Below are positions 31,884 to 39,732 of a DNA stretch of 39,732 nucleotides, in pieces. How positions within the stretch are numbered: position 1 is the first letter of the stretch; each line of letters begins with the position of its first letter. The position numbers and the translations under genes were made by a program. The notes below the pieces were generated by a model, which was not told the origin of the DNA, searched no databases, and saw only the letters and a program-made list of their open reading frames with translations. Source of the stretch: Rubripirellula sp. (GTDB taxonomy: Bacteria > Planctomycetota > Planctomycetia > Pirellulales > Pirellulaceae); assembly GCA_029213145.1 (NCBI GenBank), contig JARGNK010000048.1, positions 3,569 to 43,300 on the forward strand. Direction: 5' to 3'.

Positions 31884-33041
31884 ATGTCTCCCGCTGAATC
31901 GAATCGCCCAACTGTGCTTGGCTCCGCCACTTCAACTGCTCCTGGCGAAGTCACCGATCAACCGGAACTGATTTCGTTCCCCTTGGAACGTCCTTCACTT
32001 CGAGGTCGGAGGCGAGGTTCTCAGGTTGGGCAAAGTGCCCTGCCCTATTTCCTGTGCGGTGACGAGAATCGCCTCGTTGGATATTTGGCGACCACAGAGG
32101 CTCCAATCTTTGAGCTTGGAAACCCACTGTTGTTAGTGGGACCGACGGGATCTGGAAAAACAGCGATCGCCATGCATTTAGCGGCCCGTCGGGTCGCTGC
32201 TGCGAATCAACCAACCCCACCTACAGTGCTGTACCAGACCTCAGTTGATTTCGCTCGACAATTTGCGGAAGCCGTCGCATCGGATGATTTACCCCACCTC
32301 CAGCAGCAACTTTCCGAACCGGAAGTGCTAATTTTAGATGACTTGCACCTGATCGCCGACAAGCCCGCCGCCCAGGAAGAGTTAGCGCTTCGCGTCGAAA
32401 ATCGCTGTTTGGCATCGCAGTCGACCATTTTGACGTGTCGACGACTGCCTTCTGAAGTGCGTGGAATGCGGCCGTTATTGATCAGCCGAGTACTACCTGG
32501 CTTGACTGTCCCATTGGATTTGCCGAGTGAACAAACCCGCCGCCAACTTCTCCGGGAACTGGCTGACAACTACCAACTCGAGATGAGTGAAACGCTAATC
32601 TCGGAATTAAACGCTGGTCTTGAATTAGCCCTTCCTTGCCGCTCGCTGGAAGCAGCAGTGAAACAGCTATCGCTGTGGCGTCGAATGCGCAATTTACCCG
32701 TCAATTCCGAGGCTATTCAAAGCGCGATCGAAATTGTTGGGCAATCACAAGATTTAACTCCTGCGATGATCGCCGGAGCGGTTGCAAAGCGTTTCCGACT
32801 GAAATTATCCGATTTGAGGAGCGGATCTCGAAAGCAACATTTGGTGCGAGCCCGATCTTTGGCGATGACATTGTCACGACAAATGACATCATTGAGCATG
32901 CATCAAATCGGTGATTATTTTGGCGGGCGTGACCATACAACGGTGTTACACGCGATTCGAAAAACGGAATCTTTGCTCGAGCAAGACGCCGAATTACGCC
33001 ATATCGCCGATGATGTCAGAGAAAAACTCTCCACATCTTGA
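31884..33041 (+). CDS. dnaA: DnaA-type replication initiator, short form
   Basis: A 385-residue protein. The AAA+ domain (about 54-225) has the DnaA-like entry PYFLCGDENRLVGYL, Walker A GPTGSGKT (86-93) and Walker B VLILDDLHLIADKPAAQEEL (about 148-167). Domain IV (about 291-385) contains the DnaA-box-reading signature GGRDHTTVLHAIRK (about 347-360), so DNA binding and initiation are well supported. Only about 53 low-complexity residues precede the AAA+ domain: the usual domain I, which binds helicase and partners, is missing, making it shorter than typical DnaA (about 440-470). dnaN follows after 409 bp. It could be the sole initiator of a planctomycete or a paralogue; I favour the former. 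Confidence 0.87.
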   Translation: MSPAESNRPTVLGSATSTAPGEVTDQPELISFPLERPSLRGRRRGSQVGQSALPYFLCGDENRLVGYLATTEAPIFELGNPLLLVGPTGSGKTAIAMHLAARRVAAANQPTPPTVLYQTSVDFARQFAEAVASDDLPHLQQQLSEPEVLILDDLHLIADKPAAQEELALRVENRCLASQSTILTCRRLPSEVRGMRPLLISRVLPGLTVPLDLPSEQTRRQLLRELADNYQLEMSETLISELNAGLELALPCRSLEAAVKQLSLWRRMRNLPVNSEAIQSAIEIVGQSQDLTPAMIAGAVAKRFRLKLSDLRSGSRKQHLVRARSLAMTLSRQMTSLSMHQIGDYFGGRDHTTVLHAIRKTESLLEQDAELRHIADDVREKLSTS

Positions 33042-33450
33042 TTTTTTTCGACCTGAATAACCTGTCGCTCCCATGTCGATTGTTGGTGCATTCCGGCGAC
33101 CAGTTTGTCTGTACCCAATCCATGATGTCAGAAGACGTCGCAAAATTAAACGCTTTGCAACGCACACCAAACATTAAACCGACAGGTATTCCACAGCTAT
33201 TGAATTTGCATAACTCTTTACGAAACAAGACTTTAGAGTTTTTGATGTCGTGTTTTCGACGATCATTTCAATCGCATTACGATGACGACGTTAAATAAAT
33301 ATTACTACCTCTAAGCAGATCCACACCAGACAATCGAACCGTCAGACTTAAGGGGCATGCAGTTCCGTTCATCAGACGGTAAAACATGCGACTCCCCTTC
33401 CAAGCGAATTGGAATGGAAAGTTCATCCTTTGGATCTCGCTGAAGTAACC
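33042..33450. other. Candidate chromosomal replication origin (dnaA-dnaN gap)
   Basis: A 409-bp gene-free stretch between dnaA and dnaN. Three DnaA-box-like sites share the strong core TCCACA: CTCTCCACA (33027-33035, overlapping the end of dnaA), TATTCCACA (33187-33195) and AGATCCACA (33317-33325), each 7 of 9 to TTATCCACA and all in one orientation. An AT-rich run (about 33286-33312, TTAAATAAATATT) could unwind. A further TTTTCCACA (34203-34211) lies inside dnaN. Position and motifs support oriC; box quality is modest. Confidence 0.45.
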
Positions 33451-34569
33451 ATGAAAATTACCTGCCAACGAGAATCACTGACCAACGCGTTTGCGTTGGC
33501 TGCCAGCATCGCTCCTGCACGGTCACCCAAAGAAATCCTGCAAAATGTCAAGGTGACGGCAGCAGGTGGCAAAATCACACTTACCGCTACTGACATGGAA
33601 GTCGGTATTCGCTTGGATGTGGAGGAAGGTGTGGAGATCGAGACCGAAGGAACTGCCTTGTTGCCCGTGCAGCGAACGATGGCAATCCTGAGGGAAAGTA
33701 ACGACGAGAGCCTGTCTTTTGAGACAGACGATTCAGGAATCCGTGTGCAGGGTTCTCACAGTCGATTTAGGTTGCCAGGCAACAATCCCGATGAGTTTCC
33801 TAGTGTTGCTGGCTTCGAGGAAGACAAGTACCACGTTATTCCTACCCGGCTGTTTCGCGAAATGGTGAAGAGAACCGTCTTTGCAACGGATGCGGAAAGC
33901 AGTCGGTTCGCACTGGGTGGTGTCTTGCTAGAAATGGAAGAGTCTCGTGTCAACGCGGTCGGTACTGATGGTCGACGCTTGGCTCGCATGGAGGGAGCCG
34001 GAGAGGCGATCGGAGGCCATCAAACATCCGGAACCAGCACGATCGTTCCAACTCGGGCAATTCAGCTAATAGAGCGAGCCCTGAGTGATAAGGATGAATC
34101 GGTGGATGTGGCGGCTCGCAGTAATGATCTCCTTGTTCGCACGCCACGGGCAATGATTTATTCGAGGTTAGTCGAAGGTCGCTACCCGAATTGGCGGCAA
34201 GTTTTTCCACAGCGCGAAAATGCGGTGCAGCTGGAGATGACGGTGGGACCGTTATTTGCCGCATTGCGACAAGCCGCCATTGTTACTGACCATGAGAGCC
34301 GCGGAATTGACTTCACCTTCGCCGATGGGACTTTGAAGCTGGAAGCCAGTACGGCGGAGATTGGAGAGTCTCACATCGATTTACCGATCGCCTACGACGG
34401 GGAACCGATTGTATTGACGATGGATCATCGTTACGTCGCTGACTTTTGCAAAGTGCTCGACAACGAAACCAATTTCATACTGGAAATCGAGTCGGGTGCC
34501 TCACCGGCCTTACTGACGACCGATGATGGCTACGGATACGTGATCATGCCGATGGCGCGTGATCGCTAG
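33451..34569 (+). CDS. dnaN: DNA polymerase III beta sliding clamp
   Basis: A 372-residue ring-forming clamp that tethers the replicative polymerase. It has the three-domain beta-clamp layout, beginning MKITCQRESLTNAFALAASIAP with RSPKEILQNVKVTA, a middle domain with FALGGVLLEME..VNAVGTDGRRLA, and a final domain ending in YVIMPMARDR, close to the family's C-terminal MPM.L/R signature. ATG 33451 is chosen since homology begins there; the frame is open from 33409. It sits downstream of dnaA and converges on clpC, with a strong terminator between. Confidence 0.96.
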   Translation: MKITCQRESLTNAFALAASIAPARSPKEILQNVKVTAAGGKITLTATDMEVGIRLDVEEGVEIETEGTALLPVQRTMAILRESNDESLSFETDDSGIRVQGSHSRFRLPGNNPDEFPSVAGFEEDKYHVIPTRLFREMVKRTVFATDAESSRFALGGVLLEMEESRVNAVGTDGRRLARMEGAGEAIGGHQTSGTSTIVPTRAIQLIERALSDKDESVDVAARSNDLLVRTPRAMIYSRLVEGRYPNWRQVFPQRENAVQLEMTVGPLFAALRQAAIVTDHESRGIDFTFADGTLKLEASTAEIGESHIDLPIAYDGEPIVLTMDHRYVADFCKVLDNETNFILEIESGASPALLTTDDGYGYVIMPMARDR

Positions 34570-34619
34570 CCATCCCTGATTGTGGCTGAGTCCATCCAAC
34601 CCAGCGTCCATTAAAACGA

Positions 34620-34654
34620 AAAGCCACCGAAGACAGGTTGTCCTCGGTGGCTTT
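34620..34654. terminator. Bidirectional intrinsic terminator (dnaN / clpC)
   Basis: AAAGCCACCGA (34620-34630) pairs perfectly with TCGGTGGCTTT (34644-34654), and GACA/TGTC (34632-34635 with 34639-34642) extends the stem inward, leaving a short loop. Flanking A and T bases on each side suit termination of both convergent genes. Confidence 0.8.
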
Positions 34655-34675
34655 AAAGTTCAAAAGTGTGAACGA

Positions 34676-37309
34676 TTACTTGCTTTCGCCGCTGGGTTCG
34701 TCCCCTTCACTGGCCCCGACGCTTACCGGTTCCTCAGGCGCAGGTAGGCCTCGTGTTTCACCTTTGAAATCCAACCGCACGATTTTGACTTTCTTCCCAT
34801 CGGCATCGGTCATCTTTCCGTCTTCGGCGGTTTGGACATCTTTTGCATCAATGCGTTGACCGTCTTCGTTTTCCAGAATGCCGGAAACGACGATGGTGTC
34901 CTTGCCCTCGAAAGCTCCACGGAGCAACTCTTCACTCAGTGGATCCTCGATTCGCTGCTCCAGGGCTCGACGGAGCGGACGAGCACCGTAATCGAGGTTG
35001 CTTCCTCGCTTGACGAGGAATTCCTTGGCGATGTCGGTCAATTCCAGATTCAAACCGCGTTCGACCAATCTTTCGCGAACCTTTGCCAATTCGAAGTCGA
35101 TAACGCCCTTGAGGTCGTTATTGGTGAGGTGGCGGAAGATGATCGTATCATCCAGACGATTCAGGAATTCAGGACGGAAAACGCGTTCGATTTGATCCAT
35201 CACCCGTTGTTTCATCGAATCGTAGCTGGCGTCGCCGTCTGGTTTCTGGAACCCGAATGCTGACTCATTCTTGATCGCTTCGGCACCAGCATTGGTGGTC
35301 ATGATCAAGATCGTGTTCCGGAAATCGACATTACGGCCGAAGGAGTCAGTTAGACGACCTTCCTCCATGACCTGCAACATCATGTTGAAGACGTCAGGAT
35401 GAGCCTTTTCAATTTCGTCAAACAGGACGACGGCGTAGGGGCGACGGCGAATTTTTTCCGTCAGTTGTCCACCTTCTTCGTAACCAACGAATCCGGGAGG
35501 CGCTCCGATCAGTCGGCTGACGTTGTGCTTCTCCATGTACTCGCTCATGTCGATATGGACGAGCGCGTCGGAGTCACCGAACATGTATTCGGCGAGGGCT
35601 TTCGCCAGCAAGGTTTTACCGACACCCGTGGGCCCGGCGAAGATGAAACAGCCGGTTGGACGCCGTGGATCTTTTAATCCGCTTCGGCTGCGGCGAACCG
35701 CTTTACTGACCGCGGTGACTGCGGCATCCTGGCTGACAACCCGTTTGTGGAGTTCTTCTTCCATCTGCATCAGCCGCAGGCTGTCTTCGGTTGACAGTCG
35801 GGTGAGCGGAATACCGGTCATCTTGCTGACCACTTCGGCAATGATCTCTTCATCGACGACGCCATCGGTTTGCTGGCTGCGATCTCGCCAATCTTGGGTG
35901 ATCTGATCCTTTTTCTTGCGAAGTTTTTCAGCTTGGTCCCGCAGATTGGCTGCCTTCTCAAAATCTTGATTGGCGACCGCGTCTTCTTTTTCCTTGTTGA
36001 GCTTTTCGACTTCCTCGTCGATTTCCTTGAGATCTGGTGGTCGAGTCATCGTGCGAAGTCGTACACGTGCTCCCGCTTCATCGATCACATCGATCGCTTT
36101 ATCCGGTAAGCAGCGAGCCGTGATGTATCGCTCGCTCATCTCGACCGCAGCAACCACTGCATCGTCGGTGAATTGGACGCGGTGATGCTCTTCGTAGCGG
36201 CCTCGCAAACCTTTCAGGATCTCGATGGTTTCGCTCTTACCAGTTGGCTCAACGATGATTTCTTGGAAACGCCTTGCCAGGGCATTGTCCTTCTCGATGT
36301 ACTTTCGATACTCATCTAAAGTTGTTGCCCCAATGCACTGGATTTCACCCCGTGCAAGAGCTGGTTTCAAAACATTTGCGGCATCGATTGCCCCTTCAGC
36401 ACCGCCGGCGCCGACCAGGGTATGGAGTTCGTCGATGAACAAGATCGTGTTTTTGACACGACGAACTTCCGTCATGACCGCCTTGATCCGCTCTTCAAAT
36501 TGGCCGCGATATTTCGTTCCAGCGACCATCATCGCCAGGTCCAAGACTACAATCCGCTTTTCCGACAGGATCTCAGGGACTTCTCCCTCGATTACCCGCT
36601 GAGCAAATCCTTCGACGATTGCCGTCTTTCCGACACCAGCTTCGCCGAGAAGGACGGGATTGTTTTTTGTGCGGCGGCAAAGAATCTGAATGGCTCGCTC
36701 GATCTCTCGTTCGCGGCCAATGACCGGATCGAGCTCTCCCTTTTTCGCCAGTTCGGTCAGGTCGCGACCAAAGCTATCGAGGGCGGGTGTCTTACTTTTG
36801 CTGCTTTTCCCCGAGGGTGCGCTGCTCTCGCTTTCACGGCCACCACGCTCGCTGACCTCGGCCCCTTCCAAACCATGGCCGAGCAGGTTGAGGACCTCTT
36901 CTCGCACATCCTCGAGCTTTAAACCTAGATTCATGAGCACTTGGGCTGCGACGCCCTCCTGCTCTCGCAAGAGGCCCAACAAAATGTGCTCGGTCCCCAC
37001 ATAGCTGTGATTCAGGTTGCGAGCCTCTTCCATCGAGTATTCGATGACTTTTTTCGCTCGAGGCGTTTGCGGCAATTTGCCAACGGTCACCATTTCGGGA
37101 CCGCTTTGAACCAGTTTCTCGACTTCCAGTCGGATCTTGCGAAGATCGACTTCGAGATTTTTCAAAACGTTCGCAGCTACACCACTACCCTCTTTAACCA
37201 AGCCCAGCAGGATGTGTTCAGTGCCGATGTACTCGTGGTTGAATCGCTGGGCCTCTTGATTGGCCAGCTGCATGACTTTGCGAGCTCGGTCGGTAAATCG
37301 TTCGTACAT
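34676..37309 (-). CDS. clpC: ClpC-type AAA+ protease ATPase
   Basis: An 877-residue Hsp100 unfoldase that feeds proteins to ClpP. Two Clp_N repeats (about 1-75 and 80-145: HEYIGTEHILLGL and HSYVGTEHILLGLL) precede AAA-1 with Walker A GEAGVGKT (about 222-229). A coiled-coil middle region with a UVR-like motif (EEVEKLNKEKEDAVANQDFEKAANLRDQAEKL) follows, then AAA-2 with GPTGVGKTLLAKALAEYMFGD, and a C-terminal ring-forming domain with a charged extension. ATG 37309 (MYERFTDRARKVM) is the standard ClpC start; a further 33 residues upstream have no homology. No ctsR/mcsAB neighbours are seen, so control differs from Bacillus. Confidence 0.96.
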   Translation of the reverse strand: MYERFTDRARKVMQLANQEAQRFNHEYIGTEHILLGLVKEGSGVAANVLKNLEVDLRKIRLEVEKLVQSGPEMVTVGKLPQTPRAKKVIEYSMEEARNLNHSYVGTEHILLGLLREQEGVAAQVLMNLGLKLEDVREEVLNLLGHGLEGAEVSERGGRESESSAPSGKSSKSKTPALDSFGRDLTELAKKGELDPVIGREREIERAIQILCRRTKNNPVLLGEAGVGKTAIVEGFAQRVIEGEVPEILSEKRIVVLDLAMMVAGTKYRGQFEERIKAVMTEVRRVKNTILFIDELHTLVGAGGAEGAIDAANVLKPALARGEIQCIGATTLDEYRKYIEKDNALARRFQEIIVEPTGKSETIEILKGLRGRYEEHHRVQFTDDAVVAAVEMSERYITARCLPDKAIDVIDEAGARVRLRTMTRPPDLKEIDEEVEKLNKEKEDAVANQDFEKAANLRDQAEKLRKKKDQITQDWRDRSQQTDGVVDEEIIAEVVSKMTGIPLTRLSTEDSLRLMQMEEELHKRVVSQDAAVTAVSKAVRRSRSGLKDPRRPTGCFIFAGPTGVGKTLLAKALAEYMFGDSDALVHIDMSEYMEKHNVSRLIGAPPGFVGYEEGGQLTEKIRRRPYAVVLFDEIEKAHPDVFNMMLQVMEEGRLTDSFGRNVDFRNTILIMTTNAGAEAIKNESAFGFQKPDGDASYDSMKQRVMDQIERVFRPEFLNRLDDTIIFRHLTNNDLKGVIDFELAKVRERLVERGLNLELTDIAKEFLVKRGSNLDYGARPLRRALEQRIEDPLSEELLRGAFEGKDTIVVSGILENEDGQRIDAKDVQTAEDGKMTDADGKKVKIVRLDFKGETRGLPAPEEPVSVGASEGDEPSGESK

Positions 37310-37671
37310 TTGGTATCTCTTATGCCCGGTAACAAGGCTCAGTTGTTGAGTTCTCGCGTGCTGACGCAGACGGATTGAGGCAACTTCGGGACGAAAACGG
37401 GTTGTCAATCTGGCGAAACTTCTCGCATATCAACGCTATATGCAAACCGTACGCCACAAACACTGATTCACGCCATCTCGATCAACGCGCGGCCTGCGAA
37501 CCGCCTATCCAAGCGGCTCACTCCCGTCTGTTCTACGAATTCTATCGGTTAGCGGAAAACGCGGGGATAGGAGCTTTGTAACGGGAAGTGCTGAAAAACG
37601 ACAAATTGGTACGGATTGGTGGTGATTCGATTTGTCCAATTCAGCCGTGATTTGCGCAAATTTTTCTGGGT
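37310..37671. other. 362-bp intergenic region with clpC upstream dyad
   Basis: Between the TPR-like gene and clpC, both minus strand. It holds the dyad at 37425-37443 and a TTGACA (37403-37408, minus strand) with no matching -10 at normal spacing. No CIRCE or CtsR-type sites and no gene seen. Confidence 0.45.
37425..37443 (-). promoter_or_regulatory. Dyad upstream of clpC
   Basis: GCATAT-CAACGCT-ATATGC has perfect 6-bp arms and a 7-bp spacer, about 115 bases before the clpC start. It may be an operator. It is not a CIRCE element. Confidence 0.3.
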
Positions 37672-38280
37672 TTAAGCCGCTTGCCTGTCAGCACCTGTCA
37701 GATCGGCAGAATCTTTGTCGTTTTTTTCTTGTTCCGCGCGACGGTTTTGCTCTCGAGCCTCAATTGCTCGTCGCAGTCGGCTCTGTTCAGTAGCGACTTC
37801 TAATCGCCAAGGGTCAGCAACTTCTAACCGACTAATCTCCTCCAGCAAGATTTCAGCTGCATCAAGTCGCCGGGTATGTCGGTAAACGGCCGTCAGCAGC
37901 AATAAGGCCGGTGGATCGCGAGGTTCAATTGCTAGCACATCTGTTAAGAGTGCTTCCGCATCAGCCCATCGCCCTGCCAAGAAAGCATTTCGAGCTTCTG
38001 GGAACTGGTCGGGTTGCTCGCTTACCGTGCGAGGAGCGATCAGATTTGGCAGTTCGCGAATACTGCGAACAACGTAGAAAATCCAAGCGATTATCCCAGT
38101 CCAGAACGCCATCGACACAAGCCCCCCGGCCATCCATTGGGGGTAGATGTAACGAGTTATCAACAGCAAATTGACTGCTAGTCCGAATCCGATCGCCGAG
38201 GGCAACGAATTAAGTTGTCCTCGCCACCACAGTTCGGGCAAACCTGGCCAAAGACAGGTCGCATAATACTTCGCCTCCAT
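37672..38280 (-). CDS. Two-TM membrane protein with TPR-like and coiled-coil tail
   Basis: A 202-residue protein with two hydrophobic segments (about 28-46 and 50-72), a proline-containing linker, a TPR-like helical hairpin pair (about 92-155: NAFLAGRWADAEALLTDVLAIEPRDPPALLLLTAVYRHTRRLDAAEILLEEI) and a charged helical C-terminus (REQNRRAEQEKNDKD). Such proteins usually serve as membrane scaffolds. No specific family recognised. The gene lies between clpC and the helicase on the same strand. Confidence 0.7.
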   Translation of the reverse strand: MEAKYYATCLWPGLPELWWRGQLNSLPSAIGFGLAVNLLLITRYIYPQWMAGGLVSMAFWTGIIAWIFYVVRSIRELPNLIAPRTVSEQPDQFPEARNAFLAGRWADAEALLTDVLAIEPRDPPALLLLTAVYRHTRRLDAAEILLEEISRLEVADPWRLEVATEQSRLRRAIEAREQNRRAEQEKNDKDSADLTGADRQAA

Positions 38281-38452
38281 TGCCTTTCTTTACGAGTATT
38301 CACACGTGCACTGCAAGAGGATCGTGAATCGAGAGGAAAGCAGACCACACAGACTTTGCCCCTTGATGTAGGTATTTCCGGCCAGCAAGTGATTCTGCCC
38401 GTCGTTGAATTTTTAACAAACGAATTCATGATCGGTTTGCTAGCAATCATGA

Positions 38453-39732
38453 TCATGCGGTCGATGTGGGAAATTCCCAAACAGAGCGATACGCATCCTG
38501 TTGTTCAAAATGTTCCAACAACGACGCGTAGAAAGTGTTTCCGCCGAGTGTCGCGCTGTCTCCGACCATAATCAAGCATCGACGAGCGCGTGTCATGGCG
38601 ACATTGGTGCGTCTCGTGTCTGCTAAAAAACCGATTTCCTGACGATCGTTGCTGCGCACCATTGTCAATAAGATCGCCTCTTTTTCACGGCCCTGAAATC
38701 CGTCTACGGTGTCGATTTCGAGACCTGGATAATCGAGCTGGTGGCGCAACAATCTGACTTGTGCTGCGTAGGGTGCAATCACTCCGATGTCGGTCGGCTG
38801 AACACCTGAAGCGATCATTTTGGCAACAATTTGGAGGATCAAATCAGCTTCTTTTCGATTGAGCTTACTTTCTCCATCGGGCTCAATTTCTTCCTGGTAT
38901 TCGGCTCCCGCGGTATCGATGAAATGAAGTGGAGAATTTGTCCATTGATCATTGGACACTTGTGGAAGATCACACAATAAATGTCCTTTGACCGAGTCGT
39001 CAGCGATCAATGAATGATCGTAGAAGGTGTCAGACGAAAATTCCATGATTCTCTCGTGCATCCGGTATTGGACCGTCAACCGGCGGAAAACAGACTCGCC
39101 TTCACGCTCCACCAGATGTTGCATCATAGATTCTCGCATTCCTTCTGCCGCGGCTTGATCGCTCAGCACAGTAGGAGGAAGTTGGCAATGATCGCCAGCG
39201 AAGACGATTCGATCAGCTCGCAGCACGGCTTGCCAAATCCCAGGCAACGTACACTGACAAGCTTCATCGATGACGACCAAATCAAATTCTCGGTCTGCCA
39301 ACAGATCGTCATCGATGGTCGTCGTCGTACAGATGACGTCGGCTCCATCCAGTACGTTCCGTAAGACAGATTTTTCTAGTGATCGGATTTGCCCTCTCAA
39401 TTTGCCGGCCTCAGCAAATAACTCACCACGGCGTCGCCGTGAGTCACGTCCCCGAAATCCCTTTGATGCAGTACGGATCAACTCTTGCACTTCTCGTCGC
39501 ATATCTCGGATAACTTCTGCTGATGGATCGTTGTCGACCACTTCATCGAGCGTGTGTCCTCGCAGAGCCTCGAAAACACGCGCAGGATGTCCGATACGGA
39601 TCACGGCTCCAGAATCGATTGGATCAGCGGCAACGAGTTTTTCGAGCAGATTGTCAACGGCGGTGTTACTTGGCGCACATGCCAAGACACGATCACCTTG
39701 CGCAACCGCTTGAAAGATGATTTCAGCCAAAG
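38453..39732 (-). CDS. SF1 helicase, Upf1/IGHMBP2-like (N-terminus outside window)
   Basis: The C-terminal 425 or more residues of a superfamily 1 helicase of the Upf1/IGHMBP2/DNA2 type. Visible motifs in order are Ia (CAPSNTAVDNLLEKL), II (VVIDEACQCTLP), III (FAGDHCQLPPTV), IV (QYRMHERIMEFSS), V (TVDGFQGREKEAILLTMVRS) and VI (NVAMTRARRCLIMVG). Motif I (Walker A) should lie in the part cut off by the right edge. The DEACQ Walker B and the 'VDGFQG' motif V are typical of this group, which unwinds RNA or DNA 5'-3'. The gene is partial only because of the window edge. Confidence 0.93.
   Translation of the reverse strand, partial: LAEIIFQAVAQGDRVLACAPSNTAVDNLLEKLVAADPIDSGAVIRIGHPARVFEALRGHTLDEVVDNDPSAEVIRDMRREVQELIRTASKGFRGRDSRRRRGELFAEAGKLRGQIRSLEKSVLRNVLDGADVICTTTTIDDDLLADREFDLVVIDEACQCTLPGIWQAVLRADRIVFAGDHCQLPPTVLSDQAAAEGMRESMMQHLVEREGESVFRRLTVQYRMHERIMEFSSDTFYDHSLIADDSVKGHLLCDLPQVSNDQWTNSPLHFIDTAGAEYQEEIEPDGESKLNRKEADLILQIVAKMIASGVQPTDIGVIAPYAAQVRLLRHQLDYPGLEIDTVDGFQGREKEAILLTMVRSNDRQEIGFLADTRRTNVAMTRARRCLIMVGDSATLGGNTFYASLLEHFEQQDAYRSVWEFPTSTA

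Noticed and set aside
37403..37408. TTGACA upstream of clpC as a sigma-70 promoter
   Set aside because: No acceptable -10 at 16-18 bp downstream on that strand.
1..39732. CRISPR arrays, tRNA, rRNA, prophage or IS elements
   Set aside because: No spaced direct repeats, cloverleaf-like segments, transposase or integrase motifs, or terminal inverted repeats were seen on either strand.

Overview
The window looks like chromosomal DNA of a planctomycete of the Pirellulales type (Rhodopirellula-like). The grounds are two Gfo/Idh/MocA dehydrogenases (one Tat-exported), a sugar-phosphate isomerase/epimerase, paired DUF3299-type exported proteins, a lysine-rich histone-H1-like repeat protein, a small Tyr/His-rich secreted protein, ComEC, and weak or variable Shine-Dalgarno sites. 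Species cannot be named from sequence alone. Most of the content is core chromosome. I see no prophage, insertion sequence, CRISPR array, tRNA or rRNA.

Layout. 1-1438: a 12-bp tandem repeat, then a Tat-exported oxidoreductase. 1439-6090: a 598-bp regulatory gap with a near-perfect sigma-54 promoter (1967-1982), then a tightly packed cluster of two tandem universal stress proteins, a cytochrome c'-like protein and an APH-like/P-loop kinase fusion, closed by a hairpin. 6299-7528: a DoxX/MauE-like membrane protein. 7680-10237 (minus): isomerase, Gfo/Idh/MocA oxidoreductase and DUF4404 protein in one probable operon. 10238-10909: a possible decayed gene containing an inverted repeat. 10910-12088: DUF4432 sugar mutarotase-like protein. 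12289-15023 (minus): a three-gene exported/membrane operon (CPFC-HEAT protein, DUF4190 plus DUF3299-like, DUF3299-like). 15430-18906: a small secreted protein, a degenerate NtrC-type regulator with a small partner, and an Mrp/ApbC ATPase. 19358-23280 (minus): histone-like protein, M50 protease, prolyl oligopeptidase. 23428-28538: ComEC, a HemX/CcsA-like membrane protein and HemA. 28549-29757 (minus): ScpB with a long polyacidic tail. 29900-34569: a membrane-anchored protein, cysteine desulfurase, a short DnaA-like initiator, a candidate oriC and DnaN. 34676-39732 (minus): ClpC, a TPR-like membrane protein and an SF1 helicase running off the window.

How the parts fit. The sigma-54 promoter, the tandem stress proteins (one UspE-like), the c'-type cytochrome and the kinase fusion suggest a conditionally expressed low-oxygen or nitrosative-stress module; this is inference. 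The dnaA-dnaN pair, with CCACA-containing boxes and an AT-rich tract between the genes, suggests the replication origin may lie here. HemX/HemA and cysteine desulfurase/Mrp are housekeeping haem and Fe-S functions.

Points most worth a second look: the sigma-54-driven stress cluster with repeated upstream half-sites; the regulator that lacks both the Walker A lysine and GAFTGA; the DnaA without domain I beside a candidate oriC; the roughly 100-residue Asp-rich tail on ScpB; and the 30-bp-repeat histone-like gene with a palindromic leader.
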